Shown: piece by piece, positions 16,729 through 24,948 of the stretch | Position numbering within the stretch: position 1 is the stretch's first letter | Layout of the letters: each line of letters starts with the position of its first letter | Assembly: GCA_964404255.1 (NCBI GenBank) | Contig: CAYOJJ010000013.1 | Coordinates: forward strand, 1-64,000 | From: JAFDZW01 sp964404255 | GTDB lineage: Bacteria; Bacteroidota; Ignavibacteria; Palsa-1295 | Length of the DNA stretch: 64,000 nucleotides | Reading direction: 5' to 3' | Translations under genes and position numbers: made by a program | Notes under the pieces: generated by a model | Told to the model about the DNA's origin: nothing | Database searches by the model: none | Seen by the model: only the letters and a program-made list of their open reading frames with translations

Positions 16729-16740
16729 ACTAATTGGTTA
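16729..16740. promoter_or_regulatory. ArsR-operator-like core upstream of module 2
   Basis: ACTAATTGGTTA matches the centre of the arsR palindrome (ACTAATCAGTTA) at 10 of 12 bases, and its core CTAA-TTGG-TTAG is itself palindromic. It lies 36 bases before the first gene of module 2. That the same ArsR protein binds both sites is inference. Confidence 0.45.
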
Positions 16741-16776
16741 GCTGAAAAATAATTATAAAAAAAGAAGATCACAGAT

Positions 16777-17346
16777 ATGAGAAAACTCAAACTACAAGTT
16801 CAGCTATCGGTAGATGGCTACAATTCCCGACCCGATGGCGCCCTTGATTGGATGACCTGGAATTGGGATGATAAGCTTAAACAGTATGTCAACGATCTGC
16901 ACGCGCCGGTCGATTGCATTTTGCTTGGCCGCAAGATGACCGATGGTTTTATCCAACATTGGGAAAGCGTTGCCGCTAACCCTGAAGATCCGGCCTATGG
17001 ATTTGGAATGAAGATGATGGAGACACCGAAGGTAGTATTTACTAAAACTATGACTTCTTCACCCTGGAGAAATACCGATCTTGCTACCGGTGACTTAACG
17101 GCGGAAGTAAAAAAGCTCAAAGAACTTCCGGGCAACGATATTATTGTCTATGGTGGTACCGAGTTCGTCTCGAATCTGATTAAAGAAAATCTGATCGACG
17201 AATATAACTTGTTTATTAATCCGACGGCCATCGGTAAAGGAGGAGCGATCTTTTCTGCACTCGATAACAACCTCTCGCTCGATCTTAAACGCTCGATCGC
17301 CTTCGATTGCGGTATCGTAGCATTAAAATACGAATCGAAAAAATAA
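16777..17346 (+). CDS. RibD C-terminal/DHFR-like reductase 2
   Basis: 189 aa. 'KLQVQLSVDGYNSRPDGALDWMTWNWDD', 'CILLGRKMTDGFIQHW', 'PKVVFTKTM' and 'DIIVYGGTEFVSNLIKENLIDEYNLFINPTAIGKGGAIF' identify the YyaP-type dihydrofolate-reductase-like family. It is a paralogue of the gene at 12948 but of a different sub-branch ('GALDWMTW'). It is the first gene of module 2. The probable NADPH-dependent reduction has an unknown substrate. Confidence 0.9.
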   Translation: MRKLKLQVQLSVDGYNSRPDGALDWMTWNWDDKLKQYVNDLHAPVDCILLGRKMTDGFIQHWESVAANPEDPAYGFGMKMMETPKVVFTKTMTSSPWRNTDLATGDLTAEVKKLKELPGNDIIVYGGTEFVSNLIKENLIDEYNLFINPTAIGKGGAIFSALDNNLSLDLKRSIAFDCGIVALKYESKK

Positions 17347-17362
17347 TTGGAAGGATACAACC

Positions 17363-17806
17363 ATGAAGCAATTGGAATTCAATATCGAAATCGCTGCTCC
17401 CAAGCAAAAAGTATGGGATACGTTATGGAGCGATGATACGTACCGCCAGTGGGCTGCGGCATTTGCCGAAGGATCGCATGCTGTTGCACCGAATTGGAAC
17501 GAAGGCACCCGCGTGCATTTCTTAGGGGCAACCGGAGATGGAATGTATAGCGATATTATTAAAAGCCAGGAGCCCGATGCTATTATCTTTCGTCACCTTG
17601 GTGAGCTTAAGGACGGCAAGGAAGCACCATTCGCCGATCCTTTGCAGGATTGGAACGGCGCGCATGAAGAATATTACTTAAGCGAAGCGGCCGGTAAGAC
17701 TCATTTGAACGTTCGCTTGCAATCGGTCGATTCCTTCGCCGATTATTTCAACGAGACCTTCCCCCTTGGGCTTGCTAAGCTCAAAGAACTCTCGGAGGCA
17801 CAATAA
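17363..17806 (+). CDS. SRPBCC protein 6
   Basis: 147 aa. 'NIEIAAPKQKVWDTLWSDDTYRQWAAAFAEGSHAVAPNWNEGTRVHFLGATGDGMYSDI' shows the helix-grip pattern, from a branch distinct from genes 1-5. The C-terminus 'YFNETFPLGLAKLKELS' is the closing helix. It lies 16 bases after the reductase, with GGAAGGA just before the start. Confidence 0.87.
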   Translation: MKQLEFNIEIAAPKQKVWDTLWSDDTYRQWAAAFAEGSHAVAPNWNEGTRVHFLGATGDGMYSDIIKSQEPDAIIFRHLGELKDGKEAPFADPLQDWNGAHEEYYLSEAAGKTHLNVRLQSVDSFADYFNETFPLGLAKLKELSEAQ

Positions 17807-17835
17807 TTTTTTAACACTATTTCACTCTAACTACT

Positions 17836-18309
17836 ATGCAAAAGATCACCCCGTTCTTATGGTTTGATAATAACGCCGAAGAGGCCGTTACTTTTTACAC
17901 TTCCATCTTTCCGGATTCGAAAGTCGGTGCCATGAGCCGCTTGCCGGAAGGTAGCCCCTCGCCGGGCACTGTCATCACCGGAACGATCACCCTTGCCGGG
18001 CAGGAGTTTATGGTGCTCAATGGCGGGCCGCATTTCAAATTTAATGAGGCAGTATCGTTCTTCGTCAGTTGCAAAGACCAGAAAGAAGTCGATTACTATT
18101 GGAATAAGCTTACGGCCGATGGCGGGCAGGAATCGCAGTGCGGTTGGCTTAAAGATAAATTCGGTCTTTCCTGGCAGATCGTACCGGATATCCTTGGCAA
18201 ACTGCTAAGCGATAAAGACGGCGGCAAGGCCGGCCGCGCTATGCAGGCCATGCTGAAAATGAAGAAGCTCGATATCGCTACGCTTCAGAAAGCCTTCGAC
18301 GGCCAATAA
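17836..18309 (+). CDS. VOC protein 2 (PhnB / 3-demethylubiquinone methyltransferase-like)
   Basis: 157 aa. 'KITPFLWFDNNAEEAVTFYTSIFPDSKVGAMSRLPEG' and 'FMVLNGGPHFKFNEAVSFFVSCKDQKEVDYYWNKLTADGGQESQCGWLKDKFGLSWQIVP' are typical of the group often annotated '3-demethylubiquinone-9 3-methyltransferase'. That name is a historical mislabel: no SAM-binding motif is present. It is a VOC-fold protein of unknown activity, 29 bases after SRPBCC 6. Confidence 0.92.
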   Translation: MQKITPFLWFDNNAEEAVTFYTSIFPDSKVGAMSRLPEGSPSPGTVITGTITLAGQEFMVLNGGPHFKFNEAVSFFVSCKDQKEVDYYWNKLTADGGQESQCGWLKDKFGLSWQIVPDILGKLLSDKDGGKAGRAMQAMLKMKKLDIATLQKAFDGQ

Positions 18310-18350
18310 CAGCTGCACCACCTACCCTAATTTTCCAATTTCATCTATTG

Positions 18351-18383
18351 TGAACCCCTGCGAAAGCAGGGGATGGGGGGCTT
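18351..18383. repeat. REP-like hairpin element
   Basis: In the 129-base gap before the DoxX-like gene, GAACCCCTGC-GAAA-GCAGGGG forms a perfect 7-bp stem with a GAAA tetraloop (18355-18372), followed by a G-run (TGGGGGGC). The GAACCCC word is shared with the heptamer repeat at 1-68. It may be an intergenic dispersed element within the operon. Confidence 0.5.
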
Positions 18384-18438
18384 GCTAAAACTACACGTAA
18401 TTCATCACTTAAAAATTTACTCTAAAGGAAAGATTAAT

Positions 18439-18843
18439 ATGAAAACCAACCGCACTTCAAAGATCACAACCTTGTATTGGGTTACAACGATACTCTTTGC
18501 ACTTTTCATGACGGCATCGGCAATACCGGATATTCTAAGCATGGATATTGCGGTCAAAGGAATGCATGAAGGCTTGGGCTATCCATTGTTTTTTATCCCT
18601 TTTATCGGTGTTGCAAAACTGCTGGGCTCGATCACCGTCGTTATGCCCCGGTTCTACCGTCTGAAAGAATGGGCTTATGCGGGCCTCGGCTTCGATCTGA
18701 TCGGCGCAACATATTCGATGGCTTCGATTGGCGCCGGTGCAGCCGATCTCAGTTTTATGATCGCGCCGATCGCTCTTGGCACGGCTTCGTATATTCTATC
18801 CCATAAGCGTTTCACCAAGAGCACTGCGGTCACCTTTGCGTAA
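18439..18843 (+). CDS. DoxX-like membrane protein 2
   Basis: 134 aa from the ATG at 18439, chosen because AAAGGA lies 9 bases upstream and the extra N-terminus from 18373 crosses the REP-like hairpin. Four hydrophobic helices ('LYWVTTILFALFMTASAIPDIL', 'LFFIPFIGVAKLLGSITVV', 'WAYAGLGFDLIGATYSMASIG', 'DLSFMIAPIALGTASYIL') match the DoxX_2 family. Inner membrane; role unknown. Confidence 0.85.
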   Translation: MKTNRTSKITTLYWVTTILFALFMTASAIPDILSMDIAVKGMHEGLGYPLFFIPFIGVAKLLGSITVVMPRFYRLKEWAYAGLGFDLIGATYSMASIGAGAADLSFMIAPIALGTASYILSHKRFTKSTAVTFA

Positions 18844-18876
18844 TAATTTTAATTCACAACTACTCTATATAAAACC

Positions 18877-19296
18877 ATGACCACCATTAATCCGTATTTA
18901 AACTTCGAAGGCAACACCCGTGAAGCAATGACTTTCTATAATGATTGCCTTGGCGGCGAGCTTACCATGCAAACCGTCGGCGGTTCACCGGCTGAGCCCT
19001 ATTGCCCGGCGGCAATGAAAGATCAGATACTCCATTCATCGCTTGTAAAAGGCCCATTAGTAATAATGGCTTCGGATATGAGCAGCTCGGAAGGAATCAC
19101 CAAAGGTAATTCGATCGCTCTTTCGATCAATTGCAGCAGCGAAGAAGAGATCAATACCTTCTTTAATAAGCTCTCGACAGGCGGTACGATCATCGATCCG
19201 CTTAAAGAGCAATTCTGGGGCGCCATCTTCGGTGTTTTCACCGATAAGTTTGGTACCCGCTGGATGCTTAACTACGATAAGAACCAACAAAAATAA
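18877..19296 (+). CDS. VOC-superfamily (PhnB-like) protein 3
   Basis: 139 aa. 'INPYLNFEGNTREAMTFYNDCLGGELTMQTVGG' and 'FWGAIFGVFTDKFGTRWMLNYDKNQQK' closely parallel the module 1 protein at 13608, including the DKNxQ ending, so the two are probably duplicates. The stop is 10 bases from the next ATG. Confidence 0.9.
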   Translation: MTTINPYLNFEGNTREAMTFYNDCLGGELTMQTVGGSPAEPYCPAAMKDQILHSSLVKGPLVIMASDMSSSEGITKGNSIALSINCSSEEEINTFFNKLSTGGTIIDPLKEQFWGAIFGVFTDKFGTRWMLNYDKNQQK

Positions 19297-19306
19297 AAGA
19301 AGCATT

Positions 19307-19708
19307 ATGGAAGCACCGATTACGATTTCCAACGCTACGCGCCGCACGGCTTATATCCTAAGTGGTATTGCCATTGCGTTCTTACTCTTCGATAGTATTA
19401 TCCATATTATGGCTATCGAGCCGGTGATCAAATCATCGGGTGAGCTGGGATATCCGGTCGATACTATTCAATCATTGGGTTACATCGAACTCCTTTGCGT
19501 GATCCTCTATGCAATACCGAAGACTTCCTTTACCGGAGCCGTATTGCTCACCGGTTACCTCGGCGGAGCGATCTCGACCCAGTTGCGAATCGGTGCTCCA
19601 TTGTTCAGCACTGCGCTCTTTCCGATCTATGTCGGTCTGCTTATTTGGGGCGGGTTGTATTTACGAGATTGGAAACTGCGAAATATGATTCCGGTGCGCC
19701 AGGATTGA
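19307..19708 (+). CDS. DoxX-like membrane protein 3
   Basis: 133 aa from the ATG at 19307; upstream codons in the same frame overlap the VOC gene. Helices 'AYILSGIAIAFLLFDSIIHIMAI', 'SLGYIELLCVILYAIP', 'TGAVLLTGYLGGAISTQLRIG' and 'FPIYVGLLIWGGLYLRDW' are of the DoxX_2 type. The 'ELGYP' segment after TM1 is shared in spirit with 'GLGYP' of protein 2. Confidence 0.83.
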   Translation: MEAPITISNATRRTAYILSGIAIAFLLFDSIIHIMAIEPVIKSSGELGYPVDTIQSLGYIELLCVILYAIPKTSFTGAVLLTGYLGGAISTQLRIGAPLFSTALFPIYVGLLIWGGLYLRDWKLRNMIPVRQD

Positions 19709-19760
19709 TCTTCATTCGCCATGCGAACGCTCGCAGGATAAAATATGTCTGTAGCTTCGC

Positions 19761-20273
19761 ATGGCGATACTTCGGTTTACCGGTAAGATAAAGATCATCG
19801 GCGTTAATCCCTATCTGCTCGTGAGTGCTACACGCGCAAAGCAGATAAAAGCGGGTTGGCGCAAGCCTATGCCGGTATTGATGCGGATCAACGGGACGCC
19901 TAAGACTCCCTGGAAGATCAATATGATGCCGACGGGGAAAGGAAGTTTTTATCTTTACCTGCACGGGGAAGTACGAAAAGCATCAAAGACAAAAGTTGGC
20001 GATACAATAGAAGCAGAGGTCTGGTTTGATAGTTCGTATCGTAATGGCCCGCAGCATCCAATCCCCGCCCAGCTTAAAAAAGCATTTAAGGAACAACCGA
20101 TTGTAAAAAAGAACTGGGATGTGCTTACCCCAAGCCGACAGAAAGAAGTATTGCGATATCTCTCCCATCTAAAATCTCCGGAAGCGCTTGAGCGGAATAT
20201 TGCCAAAGTAATTACTGTTCTCTCGGGCCCAGAAGAACGCTTCATGGGTAGAACCTGGAAAGATGGAAAGTAA
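19761..20273 (+). CDS. DUF1905 + YdeI/OmpD-associated protein
   Basis: 170 aa. Residues ~10-95 match DUF1905 ('MPVLMRINGTPKTPWKINMMPTGKGSFYLYLHGEVRKASKTKVGDTIEAEVWFD'). The C-terminal ~60 residues ('VLTPSRQKEVLRYLSHLKSPEALERNIAKVITVL') match the YdeI/OmdA 'bacteriocin protection' helical domain. The fusion is common in Bacteroidota. The molecular function is unproven; the name derives from enterobacterial studies. Start GTG/ATG choice is not in doubt (ATG at 19761). The next gene begins 2 bases after the stop. Confidence 0.88.
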   Translation: MAILRFTGKIKIIGVNPYLLVSATRAKQIKAGWRKPMPVLMRINGTPKTPWKINMMPTGKGSFYLYLHGEVRKASKTKVGDTIEAEVWFDSSYRNGPQHPIPAQLKKAFKEQPIVKKNWDVLTPSRQKEVLRYLSHLKSPEALERNIAKVITVLSGPEERFMGRTWKDGK

Positions 20274-20275
20274 CA

Positions 20276-20812
20276 ATGCCACTTGATATACAACCAACGT
20301 TAGAGAACGATCTGGTAAGGATCGTACCATTAGAAGAAACGGATTTCGATGCTCAGTACGCTTTTGCGAGCGACCCGTTGCTTTGGGAGCAGCACCCGAG
20401 TTATGATCGCTATAAGTGCGAAGTCTTTGAAGAGTTCTTCCGTGCTGCTATGGAATCGAAAGGCGCCTTTAAGGTAATCGATAAAAAGACCGGCACCGTA
20501 ATGGGTGGTACCCGGTATTATGATATCGATGCAGTCCCCGGTACTATAGCGATTGGGTATAGCTTTATTGATAGGGCCTATTGGGGTACTCAATATAATC
20601 GTAGTATTAAAACGCTATTGCTCGTTCATGCTTTTACGGTTTATGATACCGTGATCTTTCATGTCGGGGCTACTAATATGCGCTCACAAAAAGCCATGGA
20701 AAAACTTGGAGCGGTGAAGGTTGGTGAATATTATCCTAACGATCCCGGCGCGCCCAGGCTGCACGTTATCTACCATATAACAAAGGCCGCATGGAATACG
20801 CGGCCTCGGTAA
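20276..20812 (+). CDS. GNAT-family N-acetyltransferase (RimJ/RimL-like)
   Basis: 178 aa. 'LVRIVPLEETDFDAQYAFASDPLLWEQHP', 'TGTVMGGTRYYDIDAVPGTIAIGYSFIDRAYWGTQYNRSIKTLLLVHAF' and 'VIFHVGATNMRSQKAMEKLGAVKVGEY' show the Acetyltransf_3 pattern with the acetyl-CoA-binding loop and the NxxSxxxxxKLG motif. The target may be a protein N-terminus or a small amine. It is the last gene of module 2, converging on the ABC exporter operon 16 bases away. Confidence 0.88.
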   Translation: MPLDIQPTLENDLVRIVPLEETDFDAQYAFASDPLLWEQHPSYDRYKCEVFEEFFRAAMESKGAFKVIDKKTGTVMGGTRYYDIDAVPGTIAIGYSFIDRAYWGTQYNRSIKTLLLVHAFTVYDTVIFHVGATNMRSQKAMEKLGAVKVGEYYPNDPGAPRLHVIYHITKAAWNTRPR

Positions 20813-20828
20813 AAAACAGCTTGATTAC

Positions 20829-21647
20829 TTACTTGCCTTGATACTTTCTAAAAAGTACCGAAGCAATCGGAATACAAACAACAGTTAGTCCCACTGACCA
20901 GATCACCGAAAGCAAAGCATGATCGCCGATCGGTGTGCCAACCATCAATGCCCTGATCGCTTCTATTATATGAGTGATCGGCTGATTCTCGGCAAAGACA
21001 CGAAGCACGGCCGGCATCCCAGCAGTCGGTACGAAGGCGCTACTTGCAAACGTAAGCGGAAAAACAAGAATAAACCCAAACCACTGCACTGCCTCAACAG
21101 TCTTAGCAAGTAGCCCGATAATGGCAGAGAGCCAGGAGAACGAGAATGTAAAGAGCAGCAGAATGCCAACAATCTCCAGCCAATCGACAAACGAAGCCGA
21201 CGGAGAAAACCCGACAAGCAAACTCACACCGATAAGAATAATGGAAGAGACGACGTTGCGAACCAGATCGGCAACGACGTGACCCGTCAGTACAGCCGAG
21301 CTTACGATCGGTAGCGATTTTAACCGGTCGAGTATGCCGCGCTGCATATCGGCAGCCACATTCATCGACGTGGTTGTTGCACCGAAAGCTGCCATCTGGA
21401 TAAGAATACCGGCGACAAGATAATTGACATAGGTCGTTTGTCCGGTATTGATCGCTCCTCCAAACACATAGCGGAATAACAGCATAAACATGATCGGCTG
21501 GATCATGAGCGACATCAACTGATCGAGGTTCTTAAAGATATGGCGCAGACTTCGAACGATAAGCACCGAAGTATCGCGAATGACCCAATAGAACGCCGAG
21601 CGTTCGAGTGGTTTCGCGGGTGATGAGATAGTAGTAGAGGTGGTCAT
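20829..21647 (-). CDS. ABC-2 type transport permease (DrrB-like)
   Basis: 272 aa with six predicted TM helices. 'LRHIFKNLDQLMSLMIQPIMFMLLFRYVFGGAI' at the N-terminus and 'VFPLTFASSAFVPTAGMPAVLRVFAENQPITHIIEAIRAL' near the C-terminus are hallmark DrrB/ABC-2 segments. It pairs with the ATPase gene 9 bases upstream. Such pairs export hydrophobic drugs such as anthracyclines, or lipids. The substrate is unknown, though its place next to drug-binding-fold genes is suggestive. Confidence 0.93.
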   Translation of the reverse strand: MTTSTTISSPAKPLERSAFYWVIRDTSVLIVRSLRHIFKNLDQLMSLMIQPIMFMLLFRYVFGGAINTGQTTYVNYLVAGILIQMAAFGATTTSMNVAADMQRGILDRLKSLPIVSSAVLTGHVVADLVRNVVSSIILIGVSLLVGFSPSASFVDWLEIVGILLLFTFSFSWLSAIIGLLAKTVEAVQWFGFILVFPLTFASSAFVPTAGMPAVLRVFAENQPITHIIEAIRALMVGTPIGDHALLSVIWSVGLTVVCIPIASVLFRKYQGK

Positions 21648-21656
21648 GAGATATAA

Positions 21657-22613
21657 TTATTCCTGGGTGGTTTCTTCGCTTGCCTGATGGCCGGTCAGTT
21701 GTAAAAACACATCATCGAGTGTCGGCTTATGTAGGAGGAAGGTTTCTATAACACACTCAGAGGTATCGAGAACATCGAGAATCTTGCGGACATGGGCAAC
21801 GCTGCCATTAACAGCCACCGAGATCGTGCGCTCTTTCTCTTTGCGAGCCTTCTCGCCGGAAAGAAGGGTAAGAGCTTTATCGACGTCGGACTCTGCCGCC
21901 ATTATCAACTCAAGCCGCTCGTTACCGACGTTGCTTTTTAATTCGTTGGAAGTCCCCTCAGCGATCACCTTACCGTGGTCTATCACGGCTATACGATTGG
22001 CGAGCTTATCGGCTTCTTCGAGGTATTGGGTGGTAAGTAGGATTGTTGTGCCTTCTTTTGCTAATTGAGCCACACGATCCCAAATGGCCAGGCGGCTACG
22101 CGGATCGAGACCGGTCGTCGGTTCATCGAGAAAAAGGATTGGTGGTGTAGCGACAAGGCTCAGTGCAAGATCGAGCCTGCGACGCATACCACCGGAATAC
22201 GTTTTAGCAATTCGTGATGAGGCTTCGGTAAGATCGAATTCTTCCAGCAATTCGGAAGCTCGGCGTTTGCTATCGGCTGTACTCAGATGATAGAGCTTGC
22301 CCATCATTTCCAGATTCTCACGTCCGGTCAGATATTCATCAACAGCGGCGTACTGGCCGGTAAGGCCAATCACTTTTCGCACATCCTTCGGATTGCGGCG
22401 TACATCGACGCCATTGATATAGGCTTCACCACCATCGGCAGGGATGAGCGTGCTCAATATGCGGATCGTCGTCGTTTTGCCGGCACCGTTCGGGCCGAGT
22501 AAGCCAAGGATGGTGCCGCGTGAAGCTACCAGATCGATACCATCGAGCACCGTCAGCTCCTTAAACGACTTTTTTAGCCCCCTGACGATAATGGGGTCTT
22601 TTTCAATATTCAT
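21657..22613 (-). CDS. ABC transporter ATPase (DrrA-like)
   Basis: 318 aa. Walker A 'GPNGAGKTTT', signature 'YSGGMRRRLDLALSL', Walker B 'PPILFLDEPTTGLDP' and H-loop region 'TTQYLEEADKLANRIAVIDHGKVIAEGT' are all intact. The C-terminal ~90 residues ('LKSNVGNERLELIMAAESDVDKAL...') form the DrrA regulatory extension. It energises the permease encoded next. 117 bases separate it from the upstream minus-strand gene. Confidence 0.95.
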   Translation of the reverse strand: MNIEKDPIIVRGLKKSFKELTVLDGIDLVASRGTILGLLGPNGAGKTTTIRILSTLIPADGGEAYINGVDVRRNPKDVRKVIGLTGQYAAVDEYLTGRENLEMMGKLYHLSTADSKRRASELLEEFDLTEASSRIAKTYSGGMRRRLDLALSLVATPPILFLDEPTTGLDPRSRLAIWDRVAQLAKEGTTILLTTQYLEEADKLANRIAVIDHGKVIAEGTSNELKSNVGNERLELIMAAESDVDKALTLLSGEKARKEKERTISVAVNGSVAHVRKILDVLDTSECVIETFLLHKPTLDDVFLQLTGHQASEETTQE

Positions 22614-22730
22614 AGTATAGGGTGGAAAACAAAGGCTTCCTCATGAGGTTCCTCTAACTCAAAGAATTAATATACAATTAAAAGCAGGGGGACAGACGTA
22701 TTATGACAGACGATATTGTATGAGGAGACC

Positions 22731-24377
22731 TTAATTTGTCCCCAAGTATTTTGCCAATGTCTTTTCGAGGTTATCTCCACGCAAGGCTACATCCATTGCG
22801 ACAACCTTTCCATCCGGGCCCACTAATATGGGTTGGGGAATGCCTGTCACTTCAAAGCGACGTGCGACTTCTGAATCAAAAATACCGGCGGCATAGGTAT
22901 GGAGCCAGGGCATTGGCCATTGTTTTTTGCGAAATGGTGCAATTTGGCTTTGTGCAGCATCAAGAGAGACCGAAAGTATTTCGAACCCTTTCTTTCCTTT
23001 GAAATGGCTGTATGCGAGACTCATATTCGGTATTTCCGCAACGCACGGAGCGCACCAGGTTGCCCAAAAATCTATCAGGTAATATTTCCCGAGCATGGAA
23101 GTATTCGAGATAGTCGCATTGCTATCGAGCAGATGAAAACTAAATGCAGGAATGGCACTCCCTTCTTTTAAGCCCCGATTTGGGTTGCACTCTATTAATA
23201 ACCATTTCGATACTTCAAGATCGTCGTATTCCCGCTTGAATTGGTCATAGAGCGAATACCATACTGCTGTATCTTTTTTATATTTTGCTTCGCGAACTGC
23301 TCTGCCGAAAACAGAAGCTCGCACCGATGGAGAAGGATTGTTCTTAAGACCGGCATACAGATGGTTCTTTATCGAGGTATCTTTTACCGAGGCAATAAAA
23401 CTTACTAATTGCGCTGGGCTTGCCGACCACTGAATCGATGAAGCAGGAAGATGGCTATAGACGATCCTTAATAACGAATCCAATGGATCGATACGAGGTT
23501 GCAATGCCATTGATAATTGAATGGCAATAAATTGTTCGAGATAGCGGTCATGATGCGCTGTCGCTCCCTGGAGCAGTATCTCCAATGAATCAAGTTCGAG
23601 ATTATGGTAATGTCCCATGGCTGCTGTCTGCTTGGAAGCGAGTGCCGTGATCGTCCGCTCATGCATTGCCTGTGCGGCTGTTCTTACGGAATAAAGTGAC
23701 TGGGTCAATGGGTCACTAATCGAAACCGTCGGTAAGGCTGCATTCGCACGATAAGCAAGAAGGCCCGGATCGTAAGTAATAGTAATGCTATCGCCTTTTT
23801 TAATGTGTATCACAGATTGGTAATCGCCGCCGCCATCATAGATATAATAATCTGCCTGTGTTCCATTGACGCTATGAGAACCCGTGATTATACCGAGTAT
23901 CTGATAACTAAGCGTGTCATTGGCGGCATAGACTTTACCACTATAATAAATACTGCCGTTTTCACGGTAATGAAGTTTTAAGGATACGGTATTATCAAAA
24001 CCAAAGTCATTCCAATCGCCTACAGCCAGTAATCTTGTCGGGTGCGACTCGAGGATAAGAGGCTTAAGATTCGCCGAAATTGTAATGTGAGGGGCTGTGC
24101 CTGAATCAACAAGAATCGGGATGGTTAATGATTCATGATCGACAGCACTTATATCAAGTAAATATAATCCCTTCGCGTTTGCATTAAGGGAAAAATGACC
24201 GTTGATAACTTCTTCGATCTTAGCCGAAGCTTTTTCTATGCTGCTATACTCATGCAAATTAATGTGCGCAAGCTTCGGGGCTTTACCATTCGCATCGAAG
24301 ACTTCGCCATTGATCGTTACCTGCGCATAAGCAAAAGAAGCAAATAGGCTTAGTAGTATGCCAAAGACCGATTTCAT
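22731..24377 (-). CDS. TlpA-like thioredoxin-domain protein with long N-terminal region
   Basis: 548 aa from the ATG at 24377, which begins a clean signal peptide ('MKSVFGILLSLFASFAYAQ'). Residues 20-110 look like a CnaB/carboxypeptidase-regulatory beta domain. The middle ~300 residues have no clear match. The last ~140 residues are a TlpA/AhpC-TSA thioredoxin domain with 'LIDFWATWCAPCVAEIPNM' (redox CAPC near residue 440), 'FEILSVSLD' and cis-Pro 'VTGIPQPILVGPDG'. It resembles Bacteroidota periplasmic or outer-membrane disulfide oxidoreductases used in cytochrome maturation or oxidative stress. Gene orientation sets it apart from the ABC operon. Confidence 0.87.
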   Translation of the reverse strand: MKSVFGILLSLFASFAYAQVTINGEVFDANGKAPKLAHINLHEYSSIEKASAKIEEVINGHFSLNANAKGLYLLDISAVDHESLTIPILVDSGTAPHITISANLKPLILESHPTRLLAVGDWNDFGFDNTVSLKLHYRENGSIYYSGKVYAANDTLSYQILGIITGSHSVNGTQADYYIYDGGGDYQSVIHIKKGDSITITYDPGLLAYRANAALPTVSISDPLTQSLYSVRTAAQAMHERTITALASKQTAAMGHYHNLELDSLEILLQGATAHHDRYLEQFIAIQLSMALQPRIDPLDSLLRIVYSHLPASSIQWSASPAQLVSFIASVKDTSIKNHLYAGLKNNPSPSVRASVFGRAVREAKYKKDTAVWYSLYDQFKREYDDLEVSKWLLIECNPNRGLKEGSAIPAFSFHLLDSNATISNTSMLGKYYLIDFWATWCAPCVAEIPNMSLAYSHFKGKKGFEILSVSLDAAQSQIAPFRKKQWPMPWLHTYAAGIFDSEVARRFEVTGIPQPILVGPDGKVVAMDVALRGDNLEKTLAKYLGTN

Positions 24378-24503
24378 ATTTTGTTGCCTATAGAAATTAT
24401 ATGAAGCACTAACTAAAAATTGAAAATAGTTTAGTAATGTTCCTCCCCGAACCATTGCCGGAATAGGGAAGTTTGCCGAATTTCATCAATCTTCTTGCTG
24501 GCT

Positions 24504-24944
24504 ATGAAATTCAGCTATAGTGTTGTCATCGCTGCCCCAATAGAAACTGTTGCTGCGGCATTCAGAGATCGCAGCTTATTTGCTAAGTGGCAGGAGGGGT
24601 TTAAGAGTGTCGAACAGCAAACAGGAAATCAGGATGAAGTGGGATCGGTAGCATTACTGAATTTTGAATTTCGTGGCCGCCCTATGGTGCTCAAAGAGAC
24701 TGTAAAGGTAAATGATTTCCCTGCGGTATTCGAAGCAGTCTATGATCCTGAACACATGTCGAATATTCAGCATACAGAATTTTCTTCCGAACGGGATGGA
24801 AAAACGAGACTGACGACAACGGTCGATTATTTCGTTTTTTATAAATTCCTGCCTAAACTTATGATGACACTTCTGTCGGGGATGTTTAAGAAACAAGCCG
24901 GCAAATGGTACGATAATTTCAAAGTGCTGCTGGAAAATAAATAA
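24504..24944 (+). CDS. SRPBCC (polyketide cyclase/dehydrase-like) protein
   Basis: 146 aa from the second ATG (24504); an in-frame ATG lies at 24495. 'KFSYSVVIAAPIETVAAAFRDRSLFAKWQEGFKSVEQQTGNQDEVGS' fits the helix-grip fold, but without AHSA1 signatures, so it is a different branch from the cluster at 10-18 kb. The C-terminal helix is 'LLSGMFKKQAGKWYDNFKVLLE'. It is a single gene, converging with the zinc-ribbon gene 4 bases away. Confidence 0.78.
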   Translation: MKFSYSVVIAAPIETVAAAFRDRSLFAKWQEGFKSVEQQTGNQDEVGSVALLNFEFRGRPMVLKETVKVNDFPAVFEAVYDPEHMSNIQHTEFSSERDGKTRLTTTVDYFVFYKFLPKLMMTLLSGMFKKQAGKWYDNFKVLLENK

Positions 24945-24948
24945 TAGT

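Noticed and set aside
20784..20806. Stem-loop at the end of the GNAT gene as a terminator
   Set aside because: The 7-bp stem lies inside coding sequence and no U-tract follows.
9281..22613. Genomic island or transposon carrying the SRPBCC cluster
   Set aside because: No integrase, transposase, tRNA junction or flanking direct repeats are visible, and composition looks similar to the rest of the window by eye.
22639..22648. CCTCATGAGG palindrome upstream of the ABC exporter
   Set aside because: Ten bases is too short to distinguish from chance and there is no matching second copy.
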